Source: Kingdonia uniflora
Lineage: Eukaryota > Streptophyta > Magnoliopsida > Ranunculales > Circaeasteraceae
Reading direction: 5' to 3'
Length of the DNA stretch: 64,000 nt
Assembly: GCA_014058105.1 (NCBI GenBank)
Contig: JACGCM010001659.1
Span: 3,534,001 to 3,598,000, forward strand
A program made the translations under genes and the position numbers. How positions within the stretch are numbered: the stretch's first letter is position 1; each line of letters starts with the position of its first letter. Positions 33,991 through 44,329 of the stretch are shown here, piece after piece. The notes under the pieces are model-generated. The model was not told the origin of the DNA, did no database searches, and saw only the letters and a list, made by a program, of their open reading frames with translations.

Positions 33991-35769
33991 ATGGCTCTTT
34001 CCTCAGAAGTGCTGAAGTTTGATTCCAACAAACCCTCTAGGTTTGATGGTCTCAACTTCAAGAGGTGGAAGAACAAAATGTTCTTCTATCTCACACTTAA
34101 GGAAGTGGCGTATGTTCTGGAACAAGAATGCCCTGTTGAGCCTCCTGTTCCCGTACCTGCAATAGACCCTGACCTGATTACAAACGATTATGACAAAACC
34201 TTAGAATCAATTTCGAACTGGACTAAGGCTGACTTCAAATGCCGTAATTTCATCTTGAACGGTCTAGCAGACGAACTGTACGATTACTATCTACAGTCCG
34301 AAACTGCGAAAGCCGTTTGGGATGCATTACAGAGGAAGTATGATACGGAAGAGGCAGGCTCTAAAAAGTTTGCCGTAAGCCGATATCTCAAGTTCACTAT
34401 GGTCGACGATAAGCCAGTAATTTCCCAATCACATGAGTTGCAACGAATTGCACATGAGATCGTGTCCGAAGGGATACCTCTTGATGAACAATTTCAAGTT
34501 GCCGTGATGATTGACAAATTACCGCCTAATTGGAAAGACTATAAAAATATCCTGCGACACAAGTCAAAGGAACTTACCATGAAGAACTTGATTACTCGTC
34601 TTAGGGTTGAAGAAAAATCTAAAAAACAAGACCTGAAAGAGGAAATCCTTTTGGTTCAAGCCAAAGGGAAGGTCCATCTGAAACCTAAAGGGAAACCTTT
34701 CAAGGCTAAGAATGGCGGTAATCGGAACAACCGTCTTAACGGTGGTAATCCGAATAACCGTCAGAAAAATGGACACCAGAATCCTAATAAGGGAACGAAC
34801 CAAAAAGCCCCACCATATAACGGAACAGTTTCTATTGTGTGTTTCAACTGTAACAAGCCTGGACACATATCTAGAAACTGCCGGAATCGAAAACCTGTTG
34901 CTCAGGCCAACGTTACCGAAGAGCCCTTAGTGGCTATGATCACGGAGATCAACATGGTCGGTGGAACCGACGGGTGGTGGGCTGATTCGGGCGCTTCTAG
35001 GCATGTATGCTATGAACGCAATTGGTTCAAGACCTATAAGGAAACTGAAGACCAGAAGGTGCTACTTGGGGATTCCCATTGCACCAAAGTGCTAGGCACT
35101 GGAGATGTTGAACTGGTATTTACCTCTGGAAGGACAGTGACTCTGAAGGATGTGATGCACACTCCTGAAATGAGGAAGAATCTTGTTTCTGGCTATCTTC
35201 TCAACAAGGCAGGATTTCAGCAAACTATTGGCTCAGATCAGTACATTTTGACTAAGGGTGGGATTTTTGTGGGAAAGGGTTTTGCTTGTAATGGAATGTT
35301 CAAAATGAGTATTGAAATGAATAAATCTGCTTCTGCTTACTTATTGTCTTCTTTTAATATTTGGCACTCTAGACTGTGTCATGTTAATAAGAAATTAGTA
35401 CACAATATGAGTAAACTTGGTATGATCCCTAAAGTAGATTTAAATGATTTTAATAAATGTCAATCTTGTAGTCAAGCTAAGATTACTAAAACCTCACATA
35501 AAAGTGTTGTAAGGGAAACACAACTTTTAGATTTAGTACACTCGGACATATGCGAAATGGACGGTACATTAACTCGAAATGGTAAAAGATATTTTATAAC
35601 TTTTATAGATGATCATTCAAACTATACTCAAGTTTATCTGATGCGTCACAAAAGTGATGCTATAGATATGTTTAGGACATATGTAACCGAAGTGAAAAAT
35701 CAGTTTGATAGACACATTAAAAGATTTCGTAGTGATAGAGGCACAGAATATGATTCACATGAATTTTAA
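33991..35769 (+). CDS. Copia gag, protease and N-terminal integrase (first part of interrupted gag-pol)
   Basis: 592 codons in frame from the first ATG after the LTR. Residues about 1-230 form the UBN2-type gag (SRFDGLNFKRWKNKM), which packages element RNA. A basic Asn/Gly/Lys-rich linker follows, then a CCHC zinc knuckle at residues 284-297 (CFNCNKPGH). The aspartic protease motif DSGASRH starts at residue 332. A pre-integrase HHCC segment (WHSRLCHVNK ... CQSC) leads into the integrase core with its first two acidic residues (in HSDIC and IDDHS regions). The frame ends at TAA 35,767-35,769 within the integrase core, before the third acidic residue. The next ORF continues in the same frame with no gap, so this is a nonsense mutation and not a natural boundary. 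Confidence 0.95.
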   Translation: MALSSEVLKFDSNKPSRFDGLNFKRWKNKMFFYLTLKEVAYVLEQECPVEPPVPVPAIDPDLITNDYDKTLESISNWTKADFKCRNFILNGLADELYDYYLQSETAKAVWDALQRKYDTEEAGSKKFAVSRYLKFTMVDDKPVISQSHELQRIAHEIVSEGIPLDEQFQVAVMIDKLPPNWKDYKNILRHKSKELTMKNLITRLRVEEKSKKQDLKEEILLVQAKGKVHLKPKGKPFKAKNGGNRNNRLNGGNPNNRQKNGHQNPNKGTNQKAPPYNGTVSIVCFNCNKPGHISRNCRNRKPVAQANVTEEPLVAMITEINMVGGTDGWWADSGASRHVCYERNWFKTYKETEDQKVLLGDSHCTKVLGTGDVELVFTSGRTVTLKDVMHTPEMRKNLVSGYLLNKAGFQQTIGSDQYILTKGGIFVGKGFACNGMFKMSIEMNKSASAYLLSSFNIWHSRLCHVNKKLVHNMSKLGMIPKVDLNDFNKCQSCSQAKITKTSHKSVVRETQLLDLVHSDICEMDGTLTRNGKRYFITFIDDHSNYTQVYLMRHKSDAIDMFRTYVTEVKNQFDRHIKRFRSDRGTEYDSHEF

Positions 35770-35772
35770 AAC

Positions 35773-37044
35773 TTGTATGAATCCTTAGGGATCATACATG
35801 AAACAACTGCTCCTTATTCTCCAGAATCTAACGGTAAAGCTGAACGTAAAAATAGAACGTATACTGAGCTAATAGTTGTTATGTTACTTAGTTCTGGATC
35901 ACCCAAATCTTTATGGGGTGAAGCATTATTATCTGTATCCCATGTTTTAAACCGTATTCCTCATATCACATCTGAATTATCACCTTATGAAATTTGGAGA
36001 AAAAGAAAACCTAATGTTAGCTATTTTAAGGTTTGGGGATGTTTAGCCTATGTTCGTAAACCTGATCCTAAACGGACCAAACTAGCCAGTAGAGCTTTAG
36101 AATGCATTTTCATTGGTTATGCTATAAACAGTAAAGCCTATAGGTTTCTTGATATTAAGGATAATATAATAATTGAATCACTAGATGTTGATTTCTATGA
36201 GGACAAGTTTCCCTACTTACTGAGGGACAGTGGGGGTAGTAGTGGGGGTTCTCAACCTTCTACGTCTTCGACCCCTAATGTACCTCAAGTAAACGTTCCT
36301 AGAGCTGTTGATTTTCATGATACAGATCCAGAACTTCGTAGAGGTAAACGTTTAAAGATTACAAAAGATTTTGGTAACGATTTTGTTGTAAATACCTTAG
36401 AATCGGACCCCAATACTATTAGAGAAGCGTTAACCTCAGGTGATGCTGATTTGTGGCAAGAGGCCATTGATGATGAAATGGATTCTCTTACTACAAATGA
36501 AACTTGGGATTTAGTTAACTTACCTCCTGGTAGTCGCTCTATTGGGTGTAAATGGATATTAAAAAGAAAACTTAAACCAGATGGTACTATAGATAAATAT
36601 AAGGCAAGACTTGTAGCAAAGGGATATGTGCAAAAAGAAAACATTGATTTCTTCGACACATATTCCCCAGTTACTCGTGTGACTACCATTAGAGTATTAT
36701 TAGCCGTTGCTGCCGTGCACAATTTGTTAATTCACCAAATGGATGTAAAAACCGCATTTTTAAATGGAGAGCTTGAAGAGGAATTATATATGGATCAGCC
36801 TGAAGGCTTTGTGGTATCTGGTGAGGAACACAAAGTCTGCAAGCTGAACAAGACCTTATACGGTCTAAAGCAAGCTCCAAAACAGTGGCATGATAAAATC
36901 GACCAATTACTTCTTTTAAATGGTTTTAAGATTAACGTTGTTGATAAATGTCTATATTATAAAGTATCTGGTGAAAGTTGTATTATGATATGTCTTTACG
37001 TTGACGATCTACTTATTTTTGGTTCTACACTTGACATTATTTAA
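35773..37044 (+). CDS. Copia integrase remainder and most of the reverse transcriptase (second part)
   Basis: The same reading frame resumes immediately after the first stop; the listed start is just the next ATG. It begins with the end of the integrase core (SPESNGKAERKNRT) and the variable C-terminal region. The RVT_2 reverse transcriptase then runs from ETWDLVNLPPG through KARLVAKGY, QMDVKTAFLNGEL and LYGLKQAPKQWH to the catalytic YVDDLLIFG near 36,998. A second in-frame TAA at 37,042-37,044 cuts the RT about a dozen codons after this motif. The reverse transcriptase copies element RNA into DNA in the cytoplasmic particle; this copy would yield no complete enzyme. Confidence 0.94.
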   Translation: MYESLGIIHETTAPYSPESNGKAERKNRTYTELIVVMLLSSGSPKSLWGEALLSVSHVLNRIPHITSELSPYEIWRKRKPNVSYFKVWGCLAYVRKPDPKRTKLASRALECIFIGYAINSKAYRFLDIKDNIIIESLDVDFYEDKFPYLLRDSGGSSGGSQPSTSSTPNVPQVNVPRAVDFHDTDPELRRGKRLKITKDFGNDFVVNTLESDPNTIREALTSGDADLWQEAIDDEMDSLTTNETWDLVNLPPGSRSIGCKWILKRKLKPDGTIDKYKARLVAKGYVQKENIDFFDTYSPVTRVTTIRVLLAVAAVHNLLIHQMDVKTAFLNGELEEELYMDQPEGFVVSGEEHKVCKLNKTLYGLKQAPKQWHDKIDQLLLLNGFKINVVDKCLYYKVSGESCIMICLYVDDLLIFGSTLDII

Positions 37045-37056
37045 GAGACCAAAAAC

Positions 37057-37977
37057 ATGCTTAACAATAATTTTGATATGAAGGACCTAGGCAAGGCTAG
37101 TGTAATTTTAGGCATGAAGATCACACGCACAGACACTGGTATTACTCTTGATCAATCTCATTATATTGAGAAGATCTTAAAGAAGTACAAATATTTTGAC
37201 CGTAGACCTGCGTGTACTCCTTGTGATCCACAAGTTAAACTTTTAAAGAACTTGGGAGAGGCAGTTAGACAGAAAGAATACGCAAGTATTATTGGAAGCC
37301 TTCGCTACGCTACGGACTGTACTAGACCTGATATAGCTTATGCTGTAGGGGTTCTATGTAGATTTACGAGTAAACCAAGTTTGGCGCACTGGGGTGCCAT
37401 TGATAGAGTTATGCGGTACCTGAAAAAAACCATGAACTTGGGTTTACACTATCAGAAGTTTCCCGCGGTCCTTGATGGATTTAGCGATGCAGATTGGAAC
37501 TCATTTTCGGATGATTCCAAAGCCACCAGCGGATACGTGTTTAGTATAGCTGGAGGGGCGATTTCTTGGAGATCCAAGAAACAAACGATTCTAGCTCAGT
37601 CGACTATGGAGTCTGAGTCAGTAGCACTAGCTGCAGCTAGTGAGGAGGCAAGTTGGTTGAAAGACCTCTTGTCTTATATTCCTTTATGGAGTAGGCCTAT
37701 ACCACCGATACTGATCCACTCAGATAGTACTGCTGCGATAGCCAGAGTACAAAACAATTATTATAATGGTAAGAAGTTAGCGATACGTCGCAAACACAGT
37801 ACGATGAGAGGTTACCTCACATCTAGTACTGTTACAGTGGATTTTGTAAGATCGGAAAACAACTTGGCAGATCCTTTGACGAAAGGATTGTCTCGTGACA
37901 AAGTATGGAGCACATCCTTAGGGATGGGGCTAAAGCCTGTTATTGAATCACAAGTGGTGGGAACCCAACCTAAATGA
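37057..37977 (+). CDS. Copia reverse transcriptase end and RNase H (third part)
   Basis: Again the same frame as the two preceding segments. After the tail of the RT domain (FDMKDLGKASVILGMKI, SHYIEKILKKY) comes the RNase H domain: GFSDADWNS near 37,477, TSGYVFSIAGGAISWRSKKQ, the LAQSTMESESVALAAASEEA block, then HSDSTAAI and the C-terminal NLADPLTKGL, ending TAA-free at TGA 37,975-37,977. RNase H removes the RNA strand after first-strand synthesis. The domain is complete and its acidic residues are visible. A 545-bp untranslated part with the polypurine tract follows. Confidence 0.94.
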   Translation: MLNNNFDMKDLGKASVILGMKITRTDTGITLDQSHYIEKILKKYKYFDRRPACTPCDPQVKLLKNLGEAVRQKEYASIIGSLRYATDCTRPDIAYAVGVLCRFTSKPSLAHWGAIDRVMRYLKKTMNLGLHYQKFPAVLDGFSDADWNSFSDDSKATSGYVFSIAGGAISWRSKKQTILAQSTMESESVALAAASEEASWLKDLLSYIPLWSRPIPPILIHSDSTAAIARVQNNYYNGKKLAIRRKHSTMRGYLTSSTVTVDFVRSENNLADPLTKGLSRDKVWSTSLGMGLKPVIESQVVGTQPK

Positions 37978-38522
37978 CTGGAAATCCCAAGAAATAGGTT
38001 CAATGGGGAAAACAAATCACTGTGATATAGAATCATGCAAATAAGGAGCTTGTCACTCCAGAGTTCAACTCGCAGTACATAAATGTAAATATGCATGATA
38101 TCTTGAAGCGAATGTTAGGCTGAGTTCTATATCTCATTTATTTGAGTGGGGTGTCTAGCTACAAGAACACTCTTCATAGATTCACCAAGGTGATTGTGGA
38201 AGTGCGGCCGCTTCCTATGAGAAATTAGGCTAACTTCTCTAAAGCCTTCACCTATACTGGGATTAAGCACATGGCCGAAAAGTGCTGGCATTTAGATATT
38301 GCACATGGTAGGGTTGTATGTAGTTTTCCTCACTGTATAAAAGCGAATAATGAGTTCAAGACTCTGTTCACTTATTATTCTTATACGTTGAAGATTGTCT
38401 ACTACGTAAAGGTTCAAGTCTAAGGACACCTTCACTTAAGTACAACTCTATAATCGAAACCGTACTCTCGTTTCTCTTTTCATTCATCTATCATTTTTAA
38501 GAAGTTTTTAAAAGTGGGGGAT

Positions 38523-39533
38523 TGTTGGAATTTTTCAAAACTTATACCTCTTTTGAGCCTTGAACCCAAGACCTCTTGGTCATCTATTTTATGTGACTCC
38601 TATACTATAGCCTAAAGTTTAGTCCCACATTGTTTATAAACAATAGAGGAACTAAACATATAAGGTAGTACCCATGTGACATGTGTGTAACATGTGACAT
38701 AGAGAGAGTGTATAATTGTGTGAGTGTGTGAGAGGATTTTATACTCTATACACACTTGGACCTCTCTCAGGCGGCCCGGTAGGCCGGGCCGGCTCGGGCT
38801 CGGACTTGGGATTGGGATTGGGCAATTGGCTCTTCTGGCTCTGGGAGCCTTGGGTCCTTGGGGCTTGGGTATCCATAATCTTTTTAATAAAAAGTTCATT
38901 GGGCTTGGGCTTGGTTTATTCTTTAAGTCTTGGTCTTCACTTTGTTCTCTCCACCTCTTGAGGAGACCTAATCCTCAGGGACACGCCCCACACGTTTGAA
39001 TAAAGAGAGAGCCGTTGGGCAAACTCAAATATAACACAGTTACAACACAACTCTTCTCTCTCTCTCTCTCTTGTACGGTTTACCTGTGGTGCATACTTCA
39101 TTATTACGTAGACTTCCGGGTAACTGAAGTCTACTGTATACGTAGGCTCGTTGTATCCTGGAAAGAGATTAGACTCGTTACCTTACCCGAGGTAGGTCGA
39201 AATACTCTTCAAAGAACCTCTCTCTCTTGTTGGAGGCGCTGTACTTCTTTCCTGAAACTGCTGCTGCGGTATTGTTTTGCTACTGCCTGAAACGCTGCGG
39301 TGTTACCTGCCTGAAACTGCTGCTGCGGTGTTAACTCCGGTTTGCTACTGCCTGAAACTGCTGCTGCGGTGTTAACTCCGGTTTGCTACTGCCTGAAACT
39401 GCTGCTGCGGAGTTATTACCAATCCAACGAACAACAACTGAGTTACTGCTGCTCTTTATTGTTGCTGAAAACGTTCATTAAAGGGAAAGCTATACTTACA
39501 GGTTCATAAGACTTAACCTATTTAGATCTTACA
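38523..39533 (+). repeat. 3' LTR of the Copia element (1,011 bp)
   Basis: Near-identical to the 5' LTR. An extra GGATTG-type unit near 38,810 accounts for the 6-bp length difference, and position 38,715 is A where the 5' LTR has G. It is followed by the target duplication CCTCT. Confidence 0.95.
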
Positions 39534-41144
39534 CCTCTTGTAGAACATTTGCCATTCGGGAGCCAAAAATCACAAAAGAGAAGTCCATAACCTGAATTAA
39601 TCCTTAATAGATCACACTTTTCACGGTTAGGGTGTTTTTAAAGCATTTGAAGTACTTCAAAACCCAAAAAACATTTATACTTCAAAACATACTTCCTTTC
39701 ACAACAAATTTATACCCAGAAGCAGTTTTTTGTTTGTTTGTTTGTAAATTACTTGGAAGCAGAAACAGTTGAACAAAGGAACAATCTCAAAATGAAACCC
39801 TGTAAATCTCAAATCGCAACTCTGCAAAAGTTTTACCCCATGTAACAACATTCATGCAACGCCTCCCTCGAATTGACTAATATTGCACCTTCGATTATAA
39901 TAAAAGCACAAAATGAATTCAACCCCTCTACACCCGTCGTACTGACTGACGCCTCAGCATCCCTTGAAGTAGTACGAATAGCTCATTCACTAGAAGCACG
40001 ACCACAATGTCTGCTCCCCCAATGTTGGTACCTTGATGAAAGGCCTAGGAGGAACATTTGGTCTAAAGGTTTCAGGGTTGCAAAACATATATTCAAACAA
40101 ATGTTCTGATAAATCAAAAACCCGAAAAGGACTCTGAATCCCGATTCAACCCCAATTCATGAATTCAACATAACCATAAAACCCCAATCTATTAGGTTAT
40201 ATACAATTGCCGCCCATTTATGTTGAGAAAGCATTCACATAACCATAAAAGCGCGTTGGCAATAGAAGTTGGTTCTTCATCCATGACAATAAATTCTGAG
40301 CTCCAACCTATAGATATTTGCACTTGAAACTTATCAGTCATGGAGGGGAAATACTTCAAGTTTTTCTTTAATGTAAGCCATGGCTTTACTGGCTCTTCTC
40401 CAATTAAAGGATCCGCATTACGAAATGAATCTTCTTTATGCGATCGAACCAAATACTCACTTGAGTTTTACCATCATAATGACCAAGAACACAACTTGGC
40501 GCCTTTTCTATAACAACCTCCAGAAACCCATCGGCGAGCTTTGAGAAACCCTAATGAATCTTCTTATGCATTATCCAAGGTTCATATGAGATTTGATAAT
40601 GGTAAAATGGTTCAATCGAAATAGAATCTATGGTTTAGTTGAAAGCTCGAGATTGCACTACAAATGAAATTCGAAACACCAAATCTAAAGTTATAGGCGA
40701 GAGATCGAGAGAAGAGATCAAAGCACATCAAACAATTGGTGATCAAACCCTAATCTTCAATGAAGAGAGTAAGGAAATCAGGAAATCAAATCGAAACCTT
40801 TTTCGATCGTAAATCTGAACCTCCTATCCTCACCTCGATCAACGAAGCCCTAATTTGCAGAGAATGAGAGAGAAAGAGGAGAGAGGCGTGTATTTGGTTT
40901 TCGAAGGGATGAGCTTCTTTTTTCACATATATACTAAAAGGTAATAGGTGGTTGGACGACTTTACCCTTGTGATACTCACTATTTTTTATCTAACCAAAT
41001 GATGTCGTCCTTAGAAATTGCCTTAAACAACGCGAAATAGTTTAATTTAGACAGATGTACTGGTCCAACGATTGAAAATGTACACTTGAAAATGTCTAGA
41101 ACAAAATATACCCCGTTGTGTTTTATATAGTAGATATATATATA
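39534..41144. other. Remainder of the PAG1-relic intron, no gene recognised
   Basis: There are short ORFs on both strands (for example 40,192-40,452 minus, 86 codons) without motifs I know. The purine-rich stretch near 40,680-40,900 resembles a plant 5' leader on the minus strand, but no exon could be attached. Confidence 0.35.
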
Positions 41145-41774
41145 GGATCCAGAACCCCATCCCCTAAAAACACACCCCCAGACGCACCTTCAATAAGACA
41201 AATTTAAAGATGTTTTTAGAAAATCTATCCGTATGGATATGATCCCTTATCATGCCAATCATCCTTACACAAAATCAAGCCATTTCGACAGTTGTTTCAT
41301 CATCAAAATAAAAATTTGCTGCTTTGTAGGCTTAGCGTCACGGAATATCCTATTTTTCGCGACCCAGTCGCGAAATCTTTATTTATCATGTAGATCAGTC
41401 TTACAAAATATTACAAAACATAAAGCAATACAACAAAATTGGTCAGACTAAGTCACGAAAAAGTGACATTTTGTTACCTATTTTGGTCACAAAAACGTAT
41501 ATTTACGTGATTGAGTCACGAAATTGTGACATTATGTTACCTACCAAGATTGAAGGGGTCAAGGAACAAAGATTTCGCGATTGGGTCACGAAAAATATGG
41601 TATTCCGTGACTCTAAGCCTATCACGCAGCGCATTCTTATTTGATTTTTTGTAAGGATAATTGACATGATAAGGGGATCATATCCATGCGGATAGATCTT
41701 CTAAAAACTTCTTCTAGTGGGTTATAATGTTGGCGTGTTTGGAGGTGTGTTTTTACAGGGTGCGGCTCTGGATC
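41145..41774. mobile_element. Foldback element with long inverted arms
   Basis: The left arm starts GGATCCAGAACCCC and runs through TAAAGATGTTTTTAGA, ATCCGTATGGATATGATCCC and CATCCTTACACAAAATCAA. The right arm holds the same blocks in inverted order (TTGATTTTTTGTAAGGAT, GGGGATCATATCCATGCGGA, TCTAAAAAC) and ends GGCTCTGGATC. There is no ORF, and the centre is filled by a second, nested inverted repeat. Probably a MULE-like or foldback MITE; the class is inferred only from structure. Confidence 0.8.
41319..41635. mobile_element. Nested foldback MITE with GTCGCGAAA arms
   Basis: The left arm reads GCTTAGCGTCACGGAATATC then TTTTTCGCGAC. The right arm, inverted, reads GCTTAGAGTCACGGAATACC then TTTTTCGTGAC. 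The core contains further GTCACGAAA / GTCACAAAA repeats. It occupies the centre of the larger foldback at 41,145-41,774. Confidence 0.8.
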
Positions 41775-41825
41775 TGTGACCAATTTTGTTGTATTGTGTA
41801 ATGTTTTATGATGTATAAATGTCGG

Positions 41826-41980
41826 AATGATTTAATTTTTTGTAAGGATAATATATACATTATAAAAAGATAACAACCATACGGATAAAACTTCATAAAA
41901 CATCTTTAGATCTGTCCTAATGATGGTGTGTCTAAGGGGCGTGTCCCAAATGAGCGTGGCTCTGGATCCTCCCCTATATA
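41826..41980. mobile_element. Extra right arm of the same foldback family
   Basis: TTTTTTGTAAGGATAATATA, ACGGATAAAACTTC, GGGGCGTGTCCCAAATGAGC and GCTCTGGATCCTCCCC repeat the order of the right arm at 41,640-41,774, with divergence. It lies just upstream of PAG1-relic exon 9. Confidence 0.7.
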
Positions 41981-42189
41981 TATTAATGCATTTGTTTAAG
42001 TTTATACTCTCCAGGCCCACTGTCAAATATCGTTACTGGAGGATAGTTAATATCTCTACTTTCTTGACAACAAACTATAATTTTCTGTTATACAACATTT
42101 ATGGTGTTCACGATGAAGCCAAAGACAAGGCTTTTGAACTGGAAGTGAGCTAGGTATGCGAGGAGTCAAACCATCAACACCCGAAGGTA

Positions 42190-43930
42190 TTCCCATTTTA
42201 ATCAGTTGAACGTACTCTCTCTCTTTTTCTGTCTGTAATTGCTTATTTTGGTATATTCTTGATTAAATGAGTTAGACAATTCTCGTAATTAGTTTTTCAT
42301 TGTAACGTTCTAATTTGAACTATTTGATGTTCAATAATCTATCCGGAATTTAGAAATAATTGTGTATGTATATATTCTTTATGAAAATGGAAGTTTTGAA
42401 ATATAAATAATGCAGTAAATTAGTTTTATGGATACAATAGAATTATCATGCACTTAGACACCAAAGTGTCACTTACACAATTATATTTAAAAATATACAA
42501 ATTATAAAACGCGAGTTTCCTGTAATTTAATCTGGTAACAAGTCGGTGTATGACAGCTTCTGGCAGCCCAAACATTAAAACGTAATTCTACTGTGTAAAA
42601 GAAAAGTGGGGTGATCGTTCGATGTGAGTAATCTACGGTTGTAATTGTTGCTGACAAGGCGGATAAAATAGAAGTTAAAATTTGGTTTTTTTCATTTTCT
42701 CCCCTATTCCATTTTCTCCTTTGTTTTCTCCCCTTTCTGTGCTCGTCTCTTTTTTTTTCTCCCTCCCTGCTCTTCTCCGCAAGAGAGAAAACCATTAGAG
42801 TTGGAGAGAGCAACAAATTATCATCCAACAGAATTCTATTATTTTCATAATTAGAACCATTCCCATCTAGAGAATTAGGGTTTTATGGGTATGTTGTTGC
42901 TCCTATTTTCTATCTAATGTGCATATCCTCAGAAATTTGCCTTCAATTTTGTATTTATATTTGAATGTCCCCTGCTTGGCCAGTCAGATCATTATTAGGC
43001 TAAACTAAGTTTTGTTCTTAAAATTTATCTGCAAACATATCAGATTGGTCTGCTAATAAGTTCACATTTCTAAATGCCCAAAGATATATTGAGTTATTAT
43101 AGGAATGCTGATGATGCGTCATCTGCTTTCATATCTTATACGCATTATGCGAGGTCCCAGTCGCCTGGCAAAAGGATAAAGAAAGACTGAAAAATTCTTC
43201 AGTATCTCCATTTATACACAAGATCTTTACACTAACAATTGCATTGATAAAAAAAAAGACACTAACAATTGTCCTTCCCATGTTTAAACCGAGCTAACTA
43301 CTTCTAGACTATGTACCATACTGGTTCAGATGAGATAATCATGTAGCCATTGAACATCTGATCGATGAACACATGTGGGATGATCATGGTCCCTATATTT
43401 GGCTTTATATGTAGTTAAAATGGTTAAAGAGGCAAAGGTGGCTTTAACTGGGCTAGATTGCATATACAGAGAGAGTTACAGAAGATAGACAGTAAGAGTC
43501 TGAAAGTTGGTACAGATTCACCAGAAGAAAGAAAAAACACCCCCAAATATTTCTCAAATTACATAAGAAAATGAGACCTCGTAAACAAATCGATCTGGGA
43601 AAACCCCAAAAACAACATGGCTAACATTTTACAAAAATGACAATAGTTCTGGATGTCGTAACACAAGAACTCGTATCTTTACAAAGAATTAATACAAACT
43701 ATAACACAAACCAGAATCGTCGCAGGTTCGGAGAGATGTTCTTTGGACCCTCAGATTGACAGGGATGGCTCAGTATCAAAATGGCCCTCCAGATGATTGA
43801 ATGGTGCAGTGTGCCTTCCACGATCCTCTTGACGGACTGGTCACAAAAATCTTCTTAAGAATAATATGCTCCACAAGATGTACAAAATCAAAGTTTGTTC
43901 AAGCTATTCTGTGGGAAAAAAACCCTGGAT
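42190..43930. other. Spacer between the PAG1 relic and the kinase-like gene
   Basis: No PAG1 C-terminal exon could be recognised here. The 108-codon minus ORF at 42,502-42,828 is purine-rich low complexity and not a convincing gene. Confidence 0.4.
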
Positions 43931-43933
43931 AGT

Positions 43934-44225
43934 TTGCAACAACCTGAGAAAACAACCCCAGTTGATCTAACAGTTTCAGACGATCCAACAATTTCACATT
44001 TGGTTTCAACCACAAGGGATGAACAATGTTTATTAAATGCTAACCCAATCTGAGAAAACAAACCCCAGATCAGATTATCCAACAACTTCAAATTTGGATC
44101 CAACAGAGATGAACAAGGACAAACCATTCCGTTCTGAGAATCACATTCGAAAGCTAACCCAATCATTAAGCAATTTCAAATTTGGCTCCACGCATCCGAT
44201 GAACAAAGTTTGTTTAACAACTCTG
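43934..44225. repeat. Degenerate tandem repeat, about 110-bp unit
   Basis: Two and a half units share CTGAGAAAACAA-CCCCAG, ATCCAACAA-TTCA-ATTTGG, ATGAACAA and GCTAACCCAATC. It lies just past the stop codon of the minus-strand kinase-like gene, so it may be in its 3' UTR. Confidence 0.75.
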
Positions 44226-44329
44226 TCAAAAATTTGGGAACTTTGCGAACAAAAACCGGAGATCATTGGACAATCTCAATTGGTTTGAAGCATCAGAAAC
44301 TTCTCAAAATGATCATATATCTTTAAGAT

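Larger units (their letters stand above)
32958..39533 (+). mobile_element. Structurally complete Ty1/copia LTR retrotransposon
   Basis: Two LTRs (32,958-33,962 and 38,523-39,533), each starting TGTTGGAA and ending TTACA, flank a gag-pol region. The 5-bp target duplication CCTCT is present on both sides (32,953-32,957 and 39,534-39,538). A polypurine tract AAAAGTGGGGGAT sits at 38,510-38,522 against the 3' LTR. Domain order protease, integrase, RT, RNase H identifies Ty1/copia. By eye the LTRs differ by one substitution (33,150 against 38,715) and one 6-bp repeat-unit indel, so the insertion is young. The coding region has two in-frame stops, so this copy cannot make a full polyprotein. It lies in sense orientation in the long last recognised intron of the PAG1 pseudogene. 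Confidence 0.96.
26451..42186 (+). pseudogene. PAG1: 20S proteasome subunit alpha-7 (PAG1) pseudogene retaining its introns
   Basis: Nine exon relics follow the alpha-7 subunit in order: 26,451-26,536; 26,611 to about 26,652; 26,707-26,792; 28,256-28,329; 28,832-28,918; 29,024-29,108; 29,730-29,773; 30,753-30,818; 42,096-42,186. Diagnostic blocks are GTVVGIKCNDG, ASKMMLPGSN, AGLAADGRQI, VKELADRVASYVHLCTLYWW, YDRYGPQLYMAEPSGVSY, YFGAAIGKG, EIEKLKLSSMTCRQG and VHDEAKDKAFELE. The parent protein forms part of the outer ring of the 20S proteasome. This copy is broken by stops at 26,499, 28,298, 28,836 and 42,151. The N-terminus lacks about six residues after GTG, the acceptor before exon 9 reads AA instead of AG, and exon 8's acceptor is also damaged. 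The final C-terminal exon was not found. Because introns are kept it arose by DNA duplication, not retrocopying. The last recognised intron is 11.3 kb and holds a Copia element. Confidence 0.93.

Noticed and set aside
42502..42828. 108-codon minus ORF as a gene
   Set aside because: Lys/Arg/Glu-rich low complexity arising from a CT-rich plus-strand stretch, with no motif and no conserved context.
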